Source: Hydnum rufescens UP504
Taxonomy: Eukaryota > Basidiomycota > Agaricomycetes > Cantharellales > Hydnaceae
NCBI GenBank assembly: GCA_014904985.1
Contig: MU129038.1
Coordinates: 135,161 to 179,243, forward strand
DNA length: 44,083 nt
Reading direction: 5' to 3'
Part shown: one piece after another, positions 25,082 through 37,237 of the stretch
How positions within the stretch are numbered: position 1 is the stretch's first letter
Layout: the number at the start of each line of letters is the position of its first letter
Made by a program: the position numbers and the translations under genes
The notes under the pieces: model-generated
Told to the model about the DNA's origin: nothing
The model's database searches: none
The model's input: the letters and a program-made list of their open reading frames with translations, nothing else

Positions 25082-26025
25082 TACCAGTATGATAAGAAAC
25101 AACAGGCTGTACTCTACAAACTAGGTGATGAAGTATTGATAAACCCCCACATGCTGGAGCTGGTGGATGTTAAGGGTATGGGCACAAATTCATGCAAAAT
25201 TGTATAGGGCCTTTCAAAGTCATTGAGTTTGTTAGCCCCATGGCCTACCAGTTAAGGCTACCTGATACTATGCCAATGCATAATGTAGTCAATCTGGAAC
25301 ACCTGACACTGTACAGACAGTCAGAGGATAAGGACTGCCCCTGACTCATAAACCCTCAGGACAGAATACAGGCCTCAGAAGAGTACAAAGTGGACAAAAT
25401 CCTCGACCACCAGCACAATAAATGAAAACACTCAATTGAATACCTAGTGTGGTGGCTAGGCTATGGCCTGGAACATGACTCCTGGCAGTCCAGCTGCAAC
25501 CTGAGGAATGCACTGGAAGCCCTACAGGAATATCACAAAAAAAGGGTACCCCCTATACCTAAGGCCACCACTCCCATCAAGATCTATCTCACAGGAATAG
25601 CCAGACTTCACACCTCAAACACATGTCTACCACACCACTACATCATGATTTCCTGCACCAACTTCAATGACCTTCAACTGGCCCATTGTGTGGGCAGCCA
25701 GCACCATGGCTACACATTCTGGGACATGATGGCAGGTGTCCTTACACCACTGATTGTACATCTTACTCACACAGGACACATGGGCATAAGAGACTTCCTG
25801 GGGCATAGGCCCTTGTATGAACTGATCTCCACCCCCCCCCCCACAGGCTGCTCTTGGCCTTCATCCCCACCTTCCTCCAGCCCATCTGTGATGTGCAGTA
25901 TGAGAACAAGCAATTCTTTGTATGAAAAGAATGTCTCATTACCCTGCAGGCCTCCTGGGAGTACACCTGGGCCCAGTGTAAGCAGGAAAGAAGTGAATCA
26001 ATCCAGCTACAGTCCATGTCATTGA
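25082..26025 (+). pseudogene. Ty3/gypsy chromovirus pol tail with chromodomain
   Basis: The frame from 25082 reads YDKKQQAVLYKLGDEVLI...GPFKVIEFVSPMAYQLRLP...HNVVNLEHL. This is the integrase C-terminal (GPY/F-type) region of chromoviruses. IEYLVWWLGYGLEHDSWQ (about 25438-25490) is a chromodomain core. In-frame stops interrupt the frame, for example TAG after NSCKIV, TGA after DKDCP and TGA before KHSIEYLV. The 192-codon frame 25447-26025 is open but its distal half resembles nothing I know. The reverse transcriptase and most of the integrase are missing upstream, where the KDZ pseudogene lies. Confidence 0.8.
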
Positions 26026-27430
26026 GTCGAGGACAAGGAAGGGAACCACAGAATTAATCTGAGTGTTCAGGCTTGAGTGAGGGAGGTCTTTTGGATCAGG
26101 GAAAATTACTGTGAGCCAACAAAGCCCAAGCAATTAAGGGAGAATGTGTGTTCTTGTGAAATTACCACACCCTAAGAATCTCTTCTCAAGACCTTAGTCA
26201 AAGTGTAGCTAGAATTTGCTTTTTGTAGTGAGAAATCACCCAAGGACCAGCAGCTATTCAAGGAGCTTCAAACTGGAGTGAGGGGGAGAACTACTGAATT
26301 TGTGTCTTAACTACACCTAATATACAATCCAGACTTCAACTCAATAGAAAGAAAAAATTTCGGATATAAGGGTCATACAGAGAAAAAGAAATGAAGTTAA
26401 AATCTTCAAAACTGATGGAGATATTCCAATTTCAAGATAAAAGGGGGAATTGACACACTACATGCATTTCCTCCTTCAATTCTGAACAAGTTCCCTTAAG
26501 GAAAGGTGGAATAGGTCGCTGTGAGGGTCTTCTCCATTGGAAATAAGAGGGCTGGAAGCAATTCACAATTTGTGAAGGTGGAGCAGAGGGGAGTCATGAG
26601 GGGCAAGTTGTCTTGTGAAAGATGGAGTTCGCATCCGTTCGTTTTGCCCCTGATCCTTTTGATGCGAATTTTCAACAGCTTTCCGGGAGTGGTTTTTTGA
26701 GTTGATCCAATCAAAATTGATGGAGAAATTTGAAAAATACTTCTTTAGAGGATGGAACATGGAAAGATAATAGTACAGGGACCGCATTTCTGGTCCAATA
26801 TTGGCGTGTTTGGTACCGTGCGATAGGTACGATTCGTAGCTTTCCGGGAACGGTCGTTTCAAGCCAATCCGATTAAAACTGATAGAGAAATTAGAAAAAT
26901 ACTCCTTTAGAGTATTGCAGCCCCTTTCTTGATGATGTGACAGATCCACGAGTCCAGAATTGGAACAAAGGCCTGGTCCATGTTGTTACATAATCACAAT
27001 TCCTCACCCTTAAGGCAATAGGATGACTTTGGAAACATAGAGAAGTCATAGAGTCTTGAAGAAAGGTGGCAAGTTGACTTGCCTTGTCCAAAGAAATTGG
27101 ACTTGGAGTAGGGCATAAACTGCCCCTTTTTGATGAGGACTGTTGAAGTCTGATGAACAGTCAACAAAATGACTGGAATTCATGGTGGACAAGTATGGTG
27201 AAATTGGGGATCAAAAGGGGTAGAAATTCAATTGATCCTTCAATAAATGAATGATGAAAGGATTTTAATGAGTGGGTGATAATTGATTAATTCATTTGTA
27301 GGCAAATTTGATGTTGGATGAGGATTCTATGGTGTAGGGACTCATCCCTCCAACATATTAGGCCTCAGCTAAGTCATGGTCCCTTGCAACAGGCATCCAA
27401 AATATATTATCATTGTGCAATAAGCTGTCA
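26026..27430. other. Non-coding region, probable retroelement 3' ends
   Basis: No gene seen. AAGGGAGAATGTGTGTTCTTG at about 26130 could be a polypurine tract and LTR start for the plus-strand gypsy tail, but no partner LTR is visible. On the reverse strand TTGGAGGGATGAG (about 27350) might play that role for the minus-strand gypsy element. Both are tentative. Confidence 0.35.
26675..26915. repeat. Imperfect direct repeat, two ~75-bp units
   Basis: Both units contain AGCTTTCCGGGA, GGT(C/T)(G/T)TTT, CCAATC, GATRGAGAAATT and GAAAAATAC(T/C)(T/C)CTTTAGAG, at about 26679-26752 and 26839-26911. Spacing is about 160 bp. Confidence 0.75.
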
Positions 27431-27435
27431 TGTGA

Positions 27436-28681
27436 TTAAGACTCTGATGGGGTATTGCCAATGACAATAGGTTCACTGTGTTCTTTTTCTTGATCATTTG
27501 ACTGCAAAGAAGGCTCATTGACTGAAACCTCTGGCTGTTTAAACATGAGTGGCATAGGTCTATTGGATAGATCAACCTTCTTCAACATTTCCTTCTTCTT
27601 TTGGCCAATAATGTTTGCTATCTCAGCCATCCAAATGGCATGACTCAGTGAGGTTGGAACTATAGAGTTCCATTGGTGGAAAACACTCTGGACTTCAGCT
27701 TTCAAGGCCAAGAACCTTGAATCTTTGCTATTGACATAAATAGATATCAAGGTGACTGCACTGTGGAACAGCTCATTGATTGCAAGAAAATAATCCTCAT
27801 TTGAAAAGGAATTGGTATGGATCCTCAAGAGGATGTCTTTCAATGTGTGAGTTGTCTCAATCACATGCATTTGTTGGATGCTGATGGAATTGAATTGTCT
27901 ATATATTGACAAAGTCAGTTCTTTTGTAGTCCTTGATCAATTCTTCCATCCATTTGACAAGAACATTCACAACATCATGAACACAGTGGAGGTTCTGATC
28001 CAAGATTTCAAATGTTTCTTTGGATGTCTCCTGGAGTTCATGACACTCTCTTTCATAGAATTCTAGCTGAGAACTGATGATTCCAATGTTCTTCAAGAGC
28101 TGGTCAGAGATGCTTATAAACAGCTTGCATTTAACAACTTGGACAGAGGCTGTCCTGCCCATGATCAATGTTTCAGCTTTCTCTTCAGGAAGACTAGGCA
28201 AATTCAAGTTTATATCACCTGATTTGCTCAAGTCTTTTAAAGCCTCAAGGAGCTGGTTGCAATCCATCATTGAAATGGAGGGCTCATGCCTTCCAATCGG
28301 TTCTGGTGTATCAGATTTCAAAACTGGTTTTCTTCCAGAAGAATGCTTCTCTACACTCTTACTTGGGCATTTGTCCACACTCTTGCTAGAAGATGGATGG
28401 GCATGCCAATTTTCTGATGTAGCACCTCTATCTGACATATGATGGAATGATCCCCTCATCTCACTAGGTCTGTATGAGTTCATGCAATGAGGTGGAAGAC
28501 GTTTGGACATGTTGCAGTCAAAAATATGGGAGTCAAGGTTTATGGGTTCATTAATCATCATTATGATCTCAACTAACCCTTCATCTTGGACTACTAGATC
28601 AATTTCTTCATGTTCCTCTGTAATGGACTTCCCTGGTTCCGCAGAACTCAACATTACCATGTTCACTGAAGGGATTTCCAT
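27436..28681 (-). pseudogene. Accessory ORF region downstream of the gypsy integrase (frameshifted)
   Basis: A 260-codon frame (28681-27899) and a 158-codon frame (27912-27436) overlap by a few bases. They fit one protein broken by a +1 shift at about 27900 (KDYKRTDFVNI / IYRQFNSISIQQ). Content is helical, with ELEFYERECHELQETSK-like segments and an acidic-Ser-rich C-terminus. It follows the pol remnant in the same strand with no LTR between, so it may be the distal end of the polyprotein or a third ORF. No transmembrane segment or known domain seen. Confidence 0.4.
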
Positions 28682-28699
28682 TCAAAGGTTTGTACACAA

Positions 28700-31600
28700 A
28701 CACTTCGATGTCATGCCCCAGGGCAACCAGTTGAATAGCTTGGGTACAAATTTGATTCCATTTGGGAACCAAGGTTGATCGTTTTCCTCATTTAGCCTTT
28801 CACGGCTGTAGTCCCATAACTCACATTCTTCTTCAATAAATGGATCCAGATCATCTTTGACTTTCTTGATAGGTTCATAACCTAAGGCTCGACATTTGGC
28901 AGCTTTGTATCTCGACTTCCAATATTCAATTTGTTCATCAGGATCTGTTATCTCCCAAGGCCTAAGCCTGTGTCAGTCGATTGATCTAGTCACAGATAAT
29001 ATCACGAGATCCTCTTCATAATAGTTCCAAACCAGTTTTGTAATGACAGGTTCCCTATTTTCTCAGAAATGATAGAGCTTCAATCTCTTCCAGGCTATTG
29101 GTTTCTGCAAAACTATGCTGTCAGGCTGCTGGATGATATACGTGCCAGATGGCCTTTGTTGGATGATTATAAATTCCCTTTCTGACTGTGTTGAGTGTCT
29201 AGGGCCTCATTATAAACAATGACCCAGTCTCCTGGGTGATATTCACTGGATCTCATACATGCTCCATGTTTTCGATTGAAAGCAGCTGTGGCTTTCTTCT
29301 GCAAGTTCTCATTTGCTAAGACTGCATCATCTAGCAGGTCATCTCACTTGCTGATCTGTAAGATTCTTAGGGTGAGCAAATCCTCAGTACTTCTCATGGA
29401 TGGCCAGTCTAATGAATGAAAGGTCCTATCTTTGATGTCATGAGGCATAAGTGGATGCTGGCCATATAGCAGATAATAGGGAGTATATCCTGTAGTTCGT
29501 TTGACCGTTACACAATCAGCCCAGATGGCATGACCTAAATAGTCGGGCCAGTCATAGATTTGGATTGACATTACTTTCCATAGGGTGTTAATCCATACTG
29601 TGTGTCTGCATTCGGACTTTCTGTTCACTTGTGGATTATAAGGTGATATTCTAACAATAGGTACCTTATATTTCTGCATGAGGTGCTCAACAGCTCCTTT
29701 AAACTCAGAGCTGTTATTGATTGTAAGCTGGAAAATGCAGCTGTATCGACACATAATGTCAAATAGAAAGTTGGTGATCTTGTCCAACAATAATGCCTTA
29801 AGCTTCATGGCTTCAAGAAACCCGGTGAGATTGTCGACAAGGTCAACAACATATCTGAATCTGTGTTTCCCTTTAGGCATATAGACCAAGTCCATATCAA
29901 ACCACCTAAGCAATGTGTGAGTATACTGGGGTTGAATTGGAATTGTATTTCTGTAAGTTGATCATATTTGGCATTCATGACAAGGCATGCAGTACTGGCC
30001 AACAAAATTGTACATGTTAGGCCACCAATACAAGTCTCAGACTTTTCAAAAGGTTGGATCTCATCCTCAATGCCCAGATTCATTGTGCACATCTTGACAA
30101 ATCCTCGTATGGATTTCCTTACTCAATACGACTTGAAGTGGTGGCTTATCACCATTTTGATGCCACAGCATCTTTTCCAGGATAAAGAAATGCCTAGCTT
30201 GACCTACTATATGATTTCTTTGCTTTCAGTCCTCAGGAAGTTTCAAATTTGTGAGGTATGCTAGAAGTTCATCCCAGTACTCAGGAGTGTCATACTCATA
30301 AATTTTATGTTTATGAGTTAGCTTCTTTGTCGATTTGTCTTCATCAGGTATGAATGCTTCACCTTCAACCCTTCGAGTGATAGATTGTCATCAGGAATCT
30401 CACCAATAATGCAATTTGGCTCAATCCAATTGACCTCAAGAGAATTCTGTTCTCCAGATAATCAATTTAGGGCAGTAATTCGCAAGATCAGATCTTCCAT
30501 AATGTCTTGCATTGCTGATAAGTTGTCTTTCAGTACACTAATTTAATAGTTTCACTAATATCAGGTTCTGCCTCAGAATCTTCCAAATCTTGGTTTGCCT
30601 GTTGACGATGTGATAAACCATCTGGGCCTCAATGTTTTGAAGCTGGTGAATGCACAACTTCAAAATCAACCAGCAATATATATGAGACCCATCTTGTCAT
30701 TGCTGCATTCAGTAAGCCCAGGTTGTTAATCATTTTGGCTATGTAGCTGGCATCCAAGACTAAACAGAAATGGATTCCATGAAGCCTATATTGTTCAGCA
30801 TTCAAGGCATGAAAAACCCTGTACAGTACAACTCCAGCTTGGGCTGAGAATAATGACTTTTGGTGGAACTGAAAGTAAGTGATCTGAAATTAATCAGATA
30901 ATCAACACCTTCAACTTGTTGGCTGACCACCCAGCCACATCCCATAGTAGACAAGTCCACCGCTATCAAAACAAGACCGTGGTCATCATTTTGCTGAGAT
31001 TTTGGTACGATAGATCAGGCAAGATCATAATTTATTGCCTTAATTGGTACAGCCATTGCAGCCAATTGTTTTAATTCATTGAGTGAATCCTGTGCTTCCT
31101 GGCTCCAAAGAAACTCGCCAGATGCCATTTTTTGGGTCAATAATGTGAGTGGCTTTGCAATCATTGCAAAGTTCTTAATCCAACATCATATGACTCCAAC
31201 AGTACCAAGAAATCCTCAAACTTTGGTCGAGTTACTACAGGTAGGCCATTTCTTTAGTTTGGCATTGATCTCATGTGAAACATGAGCTCCCTCCTTAGAG
31301 ACTACTGCTCCAAGGAGTGCAAGTCGAGGCATTGCTATCATAGCTTTCTGGCCTGCAATTGTGGCACCGGATTCCTTAACTTGTACCAAAAGTTCTTGTA
31401 ACATGGCTGCAAACTCAAAAATAAAGTGATGAATTTGATCATTCTCCGGAATTGTAGCATTATTATAATCGGATCATGGTCCCATCCCAGTGCAGTCATC
31501 AACAAAAATGTTGGCTTGTTCAGGTGCCATAGAACCGATCATATGCAAGGTCACTCAACAAAATCCTTGCATCAAGTTGGTATACCCCTGGGGTAATCTT

Positions 31601-32390
31601 GTAAGTCTCAGTGGCCCTAATGCATATCCATGAAATGTGGTCAAGTCATGAGATTTTTCCGCTAATAAATAGCTGTCATAACCACTTTTCAGGTTGCAAA
31701 TACAATAACAAGTCCAGCTGGTAAATTGCTTGATCATTTCATCAATATGAGGTGGAAGTCCAGCATCACGGATTATTACAGCATTGAAAGGCTGCAGGTC
31801 ATGAACCAAGCATAGAAACCCAGATTTCTTTTCGACTGCAAAAATAGCCAAACAATAGGATGAGGTGAATTGTTCATACTTTCTGCTTTCAAATTGCTCT
31901 TGGAGTAGATGCAAGACCTCATCCATTCAGCCAAGAGGAATCCAGATATTCTTCCTCATCCATGGCTCATGAGGTATGGTCAGCATTTTATATGGAGGAA
32001 AATAATCTGTATTAAAAGTTCCTCTTTCATGTTCCTCAAATGCAAAGGCATCACCATGCACAATGATTAGATGAGCTATAAGCTCGATTTCCAACTGGCT
32101 TAGAAAACCTGCAGGTATCTTGTGCAAGATATAGGTAAGCTGGTCCTTCATAATTCATTCTGTATATTGAATATCCTCAAGTCTGGTAGGATTTGTTGGT
32201 AGCACAGGAAGTTTTCCCAGATTCATCAGATTGAAGACTAAGGTGCGAGAGTCTGGGTTATAAGATGCTACCAGATGGACCTTCTTTCCAATGGGCTTGT
32301 ATTTCCTGTTGCCCAGAATAAACCTAGTAATTTGATCTGTGGGTTCTATTGTGCAGGAAAATGAAAGACCATCATGAATTCACAACAGGC
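28700..32390 (-). mobile_element. Ty3/gypsy retrotransposon, decayed pol
   Basis: Read leftwards. A protease-to-RT linker includes RFILGNRKYKPIGKKV (about 32330-32280) and FAFEEHERGTFNTDYFPPYKM (about 32045-31985). Reverse transcriptase (31926-31200) has GYALGPLRLTRLPQGYTN and the catalytic box IFVDD at about 31510-31497. An RNase H-like segment (about 31200-30600) holds many stops. Integrase (about 30250-29344) keeps FDMDLVYMP (first Asp) and a SEC Glu, but the expected second Asp in the 'DNG' motif reads INNSSE. A basic tail (DWVIVYN near 29226) leads to a frame ending near 28690. Several in-frame stops and frameshifts. Gag and protease are missing, and the 5' side ends near 32.4 kb. No intact LTR pair seen. 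Confidence 0.85.
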
Positions 32391-32490
32391 TGTACTGTTG
32401 ATATATCAGCTGTGGTATGATACCACAGTTAATTGATATATCAACATGGTAACTTGCCACTGTGGTAACTTACCATAACTGATACATCAG
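32391..32490. repeat. Dense palindromes of GTTGATATATCAAC and TGTGGTA motifs
   Basis: GTTGATATATCAg and cTGATATATCAAC-type motifs (32400 and 32434), with CTGTGGTAT/ATACCACAG between them, form a ~50-bp inverted repeat. TGGTAACTT / ACTTACCAT and a second TGTGGTA follow. It lies at the broken 5' edge of the gypsy remnant. Confidence 0.7.
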
Positions 32491-32517
32491 ACACAGCCCC
32501 TATGCTTCAAAAGAAAT

Positions 32518-32604
32518 GTTGCACTTTGTGGGATTTGAACCTGCATCCCCATGACAGGGATTTGTCAGCAGCCTCAAGGTGCACTTTAACCACTAGGGCA
32601 CACC
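32518..32604 (-). tRNA. tRNA-like sequence (pseudogene or SINE head)
   Basis: The minus strand has an A-box-like TAGTGGTTAAAG (32596-32585) and a perfect B box GGTTCAAATCC (32541-32531). Total length is 87 nt, suggesting a long variable arm (Ser/Leu type). A 7-bp acceptor-like pairing, GGTGTGC with GTGCAAC, has one mismatch and two wobbles. TTTCTTTT follows at once (32516-32509), like a Pol III terminator. The T-stem (GCAGG/CCCAC) has two mismatches and the D-stem is poor, so a working tRNA is unlikely. Confidence 0.5.
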
Positions 32605-32714
32605 ACCCTCTATAAAACTTCCTCTTATTAGTTCTATAAGTACCCTCACTGACTTGTGGACTTAGAAAATATTATTGGATGAACATAAGTGGTGGATGGT
32701 ATGGGGTATGGGGA

Positions 32715-32900
32715 CAGGCTGGTCAGTCACTTTTGCCCATCATATTAGATATAATGCACATTGCATTTATTATATCTAATTAGATGTATTTACTGTGGTC
32801 CCCCTGGGGGCCCCTGGGAGGTGTTTTGGAGGTGGGTATCCTACAGCCAGGGGCCCCTGGGGGCCCCAAGAGACTTTTAGGGGCCCCAAAATGGCCTTGG
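32715..32900 (+). repeat. Left terminal region of the outer KDZ element
   Basis: Starts CAGGCTGGTCAGTCA, which aligns with the ends of the nested element (CAGCCTGGTCAGCCA and CAACTCAGTCAGCCA). It is followed by ATTAGATATAAT, TATATCTAATTAGAT and three GGGGGCCCCTGG/GGGGCCCC blocks, the same order as in the nested element. The 8 bp before it, TATGGGGA (32707-32714), would be the target duplication. I found no second copy or right end in the window. Confidence 0.65.
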
Positions 32901-33003
32901 GACTGCCTCCAAAGACCTTGTTCTAATAATGGATATTTTCTAAGTTCACTGGCACAAGGGGAGGGGCCCCAATTATTATTCAAAATTATGTAAGTATAAA
33001 TCT

Positions 33004-36000
33004 CTACAAGTCAATACTGGAGTCCCAGTCACTACTTCCTGCATCAGAGGCCCCATCATCTGAGCACTGCTGACAGATTAGATCTGAAGCAGCAAGGATA
33101 TCCATATCTGCCAGAACAGGAGCAGGCTCCAGTTCCAGATCTTCATCATCATCAGAACTATCAACATCGCTCTCAATGCCATTGGAATCTAGTTTCCTGG
33201 GCCTATCAGACTGCTGTGGTCTTGCATGGGCTGGAGCCTGTATCTGTTCTGCCAAAAGTCCTACACTGTGCGACAATGGGTGTCGAGCTGGCAATGATGG
33301 AGCCATGGCATCAGATATGACCAAAGCATCCAGTGATCGCCCCCAAGTCTGGCCAAGATTGCAAACAACTCAAAGACGTTCCAAGAGGAAGAATTTCACA
33401 TCTGAGTCTTAGATTCAAAGCATTCATTAGAAGAATTGGCCAAACTAAGAAGAAAGATATCATACCTGTGGAAGAATTCAATAGAGTCATCATTGCAGCC
33501 GATTCCTCATCAAACCAATGTTCAAGAGAATGTCTTTCTCTCCAACAAAGCTTGAGTTCATCCTGACAGTTAGCAATGTCTTGGACAAGTCGTATTCCAT
33601 TTCGAACCATTTCATCGCCCAGCCAAGGCGGAACATCACCGTCGAACTCATCATCAGCAAGACCAATGTCCTGCCAAATGTCATTATCAACATCCAGGCT
33701 GAAGAGCCCTTTCATATCGATAGATGGCGGAATGAGAGCATTTTGAGGGATACCTTGACGACCACGAAGCTTCTTCATACTTTCTTGGTGTTTATTGTAC
33801 TCTGCAACAAGACCCTTGACAGATTGATAACAGCGCTTGATTGCTCTGCTGGTGTGCTGCAGGGTACTATGGTCTGTAACACAATCAGATTTGCCAGTGA
33901 GCACAAGCAAATAGCGAAATAATAGATTATGAGTACACACCTACAGCCTTGATTCAAAAAGCACCAGTGAGATTATGAGTTTCGAAATTTTTCTCACACA
34001 CCCTTGTGATAATCCGAGCTTTGAGGGCATGCATGTTCAGCTGATGTTCAAACCATGCGTGGTGTTTCATTTTTTGCAGTTGCTTGAATGAGACTGGATC
34101 ACCGAGCTGCAACGTTGCCATCATATCCTCATCTTGTTTTGATAAATGTGAGATGACTTTCTCTTGCTCAGCAATTGCGGACGTTATCTCACCAATCTCA
34201 TTCCTACTGGCAATGCTGTCCACCACTGGGGCAGCGACAAGCTGTTGCTGGAGAGCCCTGACCAAATCACGAGCCACATTAATGCGTTGACACACAGCAA
34301 GGATCTTCTCAACAGCGTGGAAACCCTTTTTCTTGGATTGTCATTCCAAAGGTCGGCTTTGATACACTCGTTGTTCTTCAAATTGTGCTCAAAGGTACTC
34401 GTCACTGTAAATAATTGCTGACCTCTTCTGCTGAGCAAGAAAAAGATGTTCCATCGTCGACTTCACACGTCTCTCCAACCAGATTCCAGCCTGGGACAAC
34501 TTAACATCATCTAGGTGTTCAATTTGGAGATCAAGGATGAACAACCGACGATGATATCCAGACACACGCAGGTTGGGAATAAGATGTCGAAGGTCACTCC
34601 ACAGATGCTCACAACCCTCACCATCCGTCAGCCCCCAGACATCCCCCTTCTGAGGATGATACCACAGCTGGCACACCCATTGATGACCGTACGCGTGAAA
34701 AACACTGATGGCAAATATGATGCATGGCATCCACTGTGGCAGAAGATCCCATTTGAGAGCACTGTGGTGGATCTGGCAGCCAATGTCATACAGGATACCA
34801 ACTCGCCAATGCTCAGGAAGCTCAGCCATGACTGCATCGATAAGGGCGAAGGCATAGAACTGCTGTTCACCAGGAGTCCACATACTGGCATAGACAATCA
34901 CACAATCATGTTGGCAGACTGCAGCTATCACTCCAGTGTCAGAGAAATGGTCCCCAGGTGTCTTTATTCTGTTTCCATCGGCTGCCACAAAGGACTCACC
35001 ACGGGAATCAAGAGATGAATTGGGGACTTGTAGCCCTGGTTCAATTGCATCTCCATGATCATCATGAGGTGCATACTCGCCTTTGTTAGATCGTCTTGGG
35101 GCTTTGGCATTATTGCCTTCATGTTGCATGGAGCGCGCGGCCTCGACTCTCGCTTTCCAAGCTTCCAGGAAACTGCAGGGTACTTCGTGTGTTCCTGGTG
35201 CGACAATGTGAGGATCTTGGACACCAGGTTGTTTCTTGTGGCCTGGATGTCGGTCATAGTCCTTGTTTTGGCACAAAGCAAAGCAAGCATCAATGCATAT
35301 GAAGAGTTCAGGGCTACAAAGGGTGCTTCATAAGTAAGAGTTAAGAACTACATAGACATTACTTACAGCTTGCTTCCTGTGGTCTGACTGCCAGCTCCAG
35401 CACATAATGGGCATCGAGAACGAATATAATCAGATGGAGTAAGACAAGGATTATGAGGGGGGTCCAGGTTTGGGACATCAGTACTTGGCAAGTTGCCATG
35501 AGAAACAGTGGGCACACTCTGAGAAGCAGTGGGCTTGCGAATAGTGAGGCCGTTGCTGCTCAGGGCACCGACATACAGCTGGTGTGTGATAGGGGTGATC
35601 ACATCAATCTTTGGTAAAGGTATCACTTCAGACATGACAGCCTCTCGTTTGATGGGGTCTCAGGATAGGACTTCCTGATGGGCAATGCCTATTTGCTTGT
35701 CCATTTCAGCATTGACAACTCATATCAGAACTTGATACTGGTGCAGTGCAGTCCCAAATCTCTGACAGAACAAGTCTTTTGCATCGAATACATGTCCTCT
35801 CTTTGACAAGAACATTGTGAGAGCATCACACCATGCGGCTTCATTCGGAGCGAGATGGATGAATAGTGTTGCAGCGAATTCCAGCATTTCCAGGCTGATT
35901 GCAAGGGCCAGATAAACAGGCAAGCAAGGAAATAATCCCTGCTTTACTAGTTGAACTGGAGCACTCGCAGTTGTACATCGACACATGTGTAACTCAATGC

Positions 36001-36775
36001 TACCAAGACCTATGGAAGTCTGTCTGTTAGTTAGAATCTAACCATGATATTAAGGCAAAACTACGTACGATCCATGTAAACAGTAGTAACCACCTTAAAT
36101 ACTGCAGGGCCACCACATGAACACTCGACCGACACATGATCTATGTGAGATTGGCCCCACTTCGACCGGCGTATGTACTCCATATATGGACGAATTAAGG
36201 AGGGGATAATCTCGTGATCCCACCTCCGTGCTGTGGCAGCCCAGCAACGTGCATGATGAGACAGCGCCTGCTCCACTGAGAAGTGATCTAAACCTCTGGC
36301 ATATGTTGGATATTGTACAGAAAATGGGCATTCCACAGCTTCTGGCAATGGAGCCTCATGACAAGGGGTACTATCGCCACCTACTGCAGTAGAAAACAGC
36401 GATGTGTGGCGTTCCTTGTCATGGAGATCGGTGGATGACATGGCAGATGATACAGGTTGATGATAATGGGGTGCTGAGATTGCTGGTTGTGCAGGCCGGT
36501 TAACAGCCTTATGCACTGGCACGACAGTAACAAATGTGCCAGTCTCCTCGTCCAACTTCCACACAGAAGAAGTTGCGATCAGTGCTAGTTTCTTAGGGCC
36601 TTTACGACCTGTCGAACTTGAGGGCTCCTGCAGAAGAATTGTTTTGGGAGCCACCGATTTCTTTGAGATCCCACGATGGGCACGTCTGGGAGGTTTTGGA
36701 CAAGTATCAGCCACATCCTGGAACAAGGCCACACCTGCCTTGAAGGCATTTGTATATGTGGAGGAGGGGTCAGTC
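33004..36775 (-). pseudogene. KDZ transposase, split by an insertion (copy 4, main part)
   Basis: Read leftwards: FKAGVALFQDVADTCPKPPRR (36745), a Cys-containing region ending VYMDR, and an intron 36068-36010 (GTACGT...TTCTAAC...CATAG). Then FPCLPVYLALAISLEMLEF, CPLCAG, an intron after 35363, FICIDACFAL (35290), LYDIGCQIHH, FHAYGHQWVCQLWYHP, and TDGEGCEHLWS. The helical C-terminal half ends in an acidic tail (SSDWDSSIDL, stop at 33004). The three catalytic acids (IDA, YDIGC, DGEG) are kept. Stops include TGA at 35722-35720 (HQYQVLI*), TGA at 35662-35660, TGA after YSDEYL near 34389, and TGG-to-TGA in the 'WQSK' motif near 34340. The N-terminal exon lies beyond the nested element, at 42804-42723. 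Confidence 0.85.
36768..36775. repeat. Target-site duplication, left copy (GGTCAGTC)
   Basis: Identical to 42723-42730. The identity extends one base leftwards (GGGTCAGTC), but the reading frame test fits an 8-bp duplication. Confidence 0.85.
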
Positions 36776-36930
36776 CAGCCTGGTCAGCCAATTATCAGTA
36801 TCTAATTAGATACTTTGAAGGTTGCATTTATATGCTCTAACTAGATATCAGACCCGGGGCCCCCAGGGGCCCCTGCAATTCAGTCGAGGGGGCCGGTCAA
36901 GCAGCCCAGGGGCCCCTGGGGCCCCTAGCC
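36776..36930 (+). repeat. Left terminal inverted repeat of nested element
   Basis: Holds TATCTAATTAGATA (36799-36812), TCTAACTAGATA (36836-36847) and three GGGGCCCC-containing blocks (36855-36926). The same order appears inverted at 42570-42722. Confidence 0.8.
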
Positions 36931-36942
36931 ATTAGGATTATT

Positions 36943-36982
36943 GATTTATTATTTATTTATTTATTTATTATTATTATTATAT
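36943..36982. repeat. (TTTA)n/(TTA)n microsatellite
   Basis: ATTTATTTATTTATT followed by TTATTATTATTA. Counterpart of the (AAT)n at 42420-42456 near the opposite end. Confidence 0.9.
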
Positions 36983-36990
36983 ACAGTACA

Positions 36991-37102
36991 CTAGGCTCAC
37001 CCATGCACCCAAGAAGAGCAGCCACAGGCTGCTCTTCTTGTGCACTTGGAGCAAAATGGAAAATGCATACCTTAAATGACCACCCCTGCCACAGCAGGGG
37101 TG
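36991..37102 (-). repeat. Array unit L1 (left end, truncated)
   Basis: Leftward unit. The P1 palindrome is diverged (CACCCCTGC/GCAGGGGTG, 37081-37102). The donor-like GTATGC starts at 37070. P2 hairpin at 37010-37040 has 14-bp perfect arms, CAAGAAGAGCAGCC/GGCTGCTCTTCTTG, and a 3-nt loop. No CTAAC; a CCTAG at 36994-36991 could be an acceptor. Confidence 0.7.
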
Positions 37103-37237
37103 TGCTTGCATGGGATCCTGTTCATGCGTTCATGTGGCCTCGTTTGCCTATTTGCATGGGGCCCAGTGCGCACATCTCGTGGGGGCTTATTCGGGGGTTC
37201 ACACAGGTTCCTGTCCAGGGGGAGGTTATTTTGTCAC

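Noticed and set aside
32518..32604. Functional tRNA-Ser or tRNA-Leu
   Set aside because: Two mismatches in the T-stem, a weak D-stem and no clear anticodon stem.
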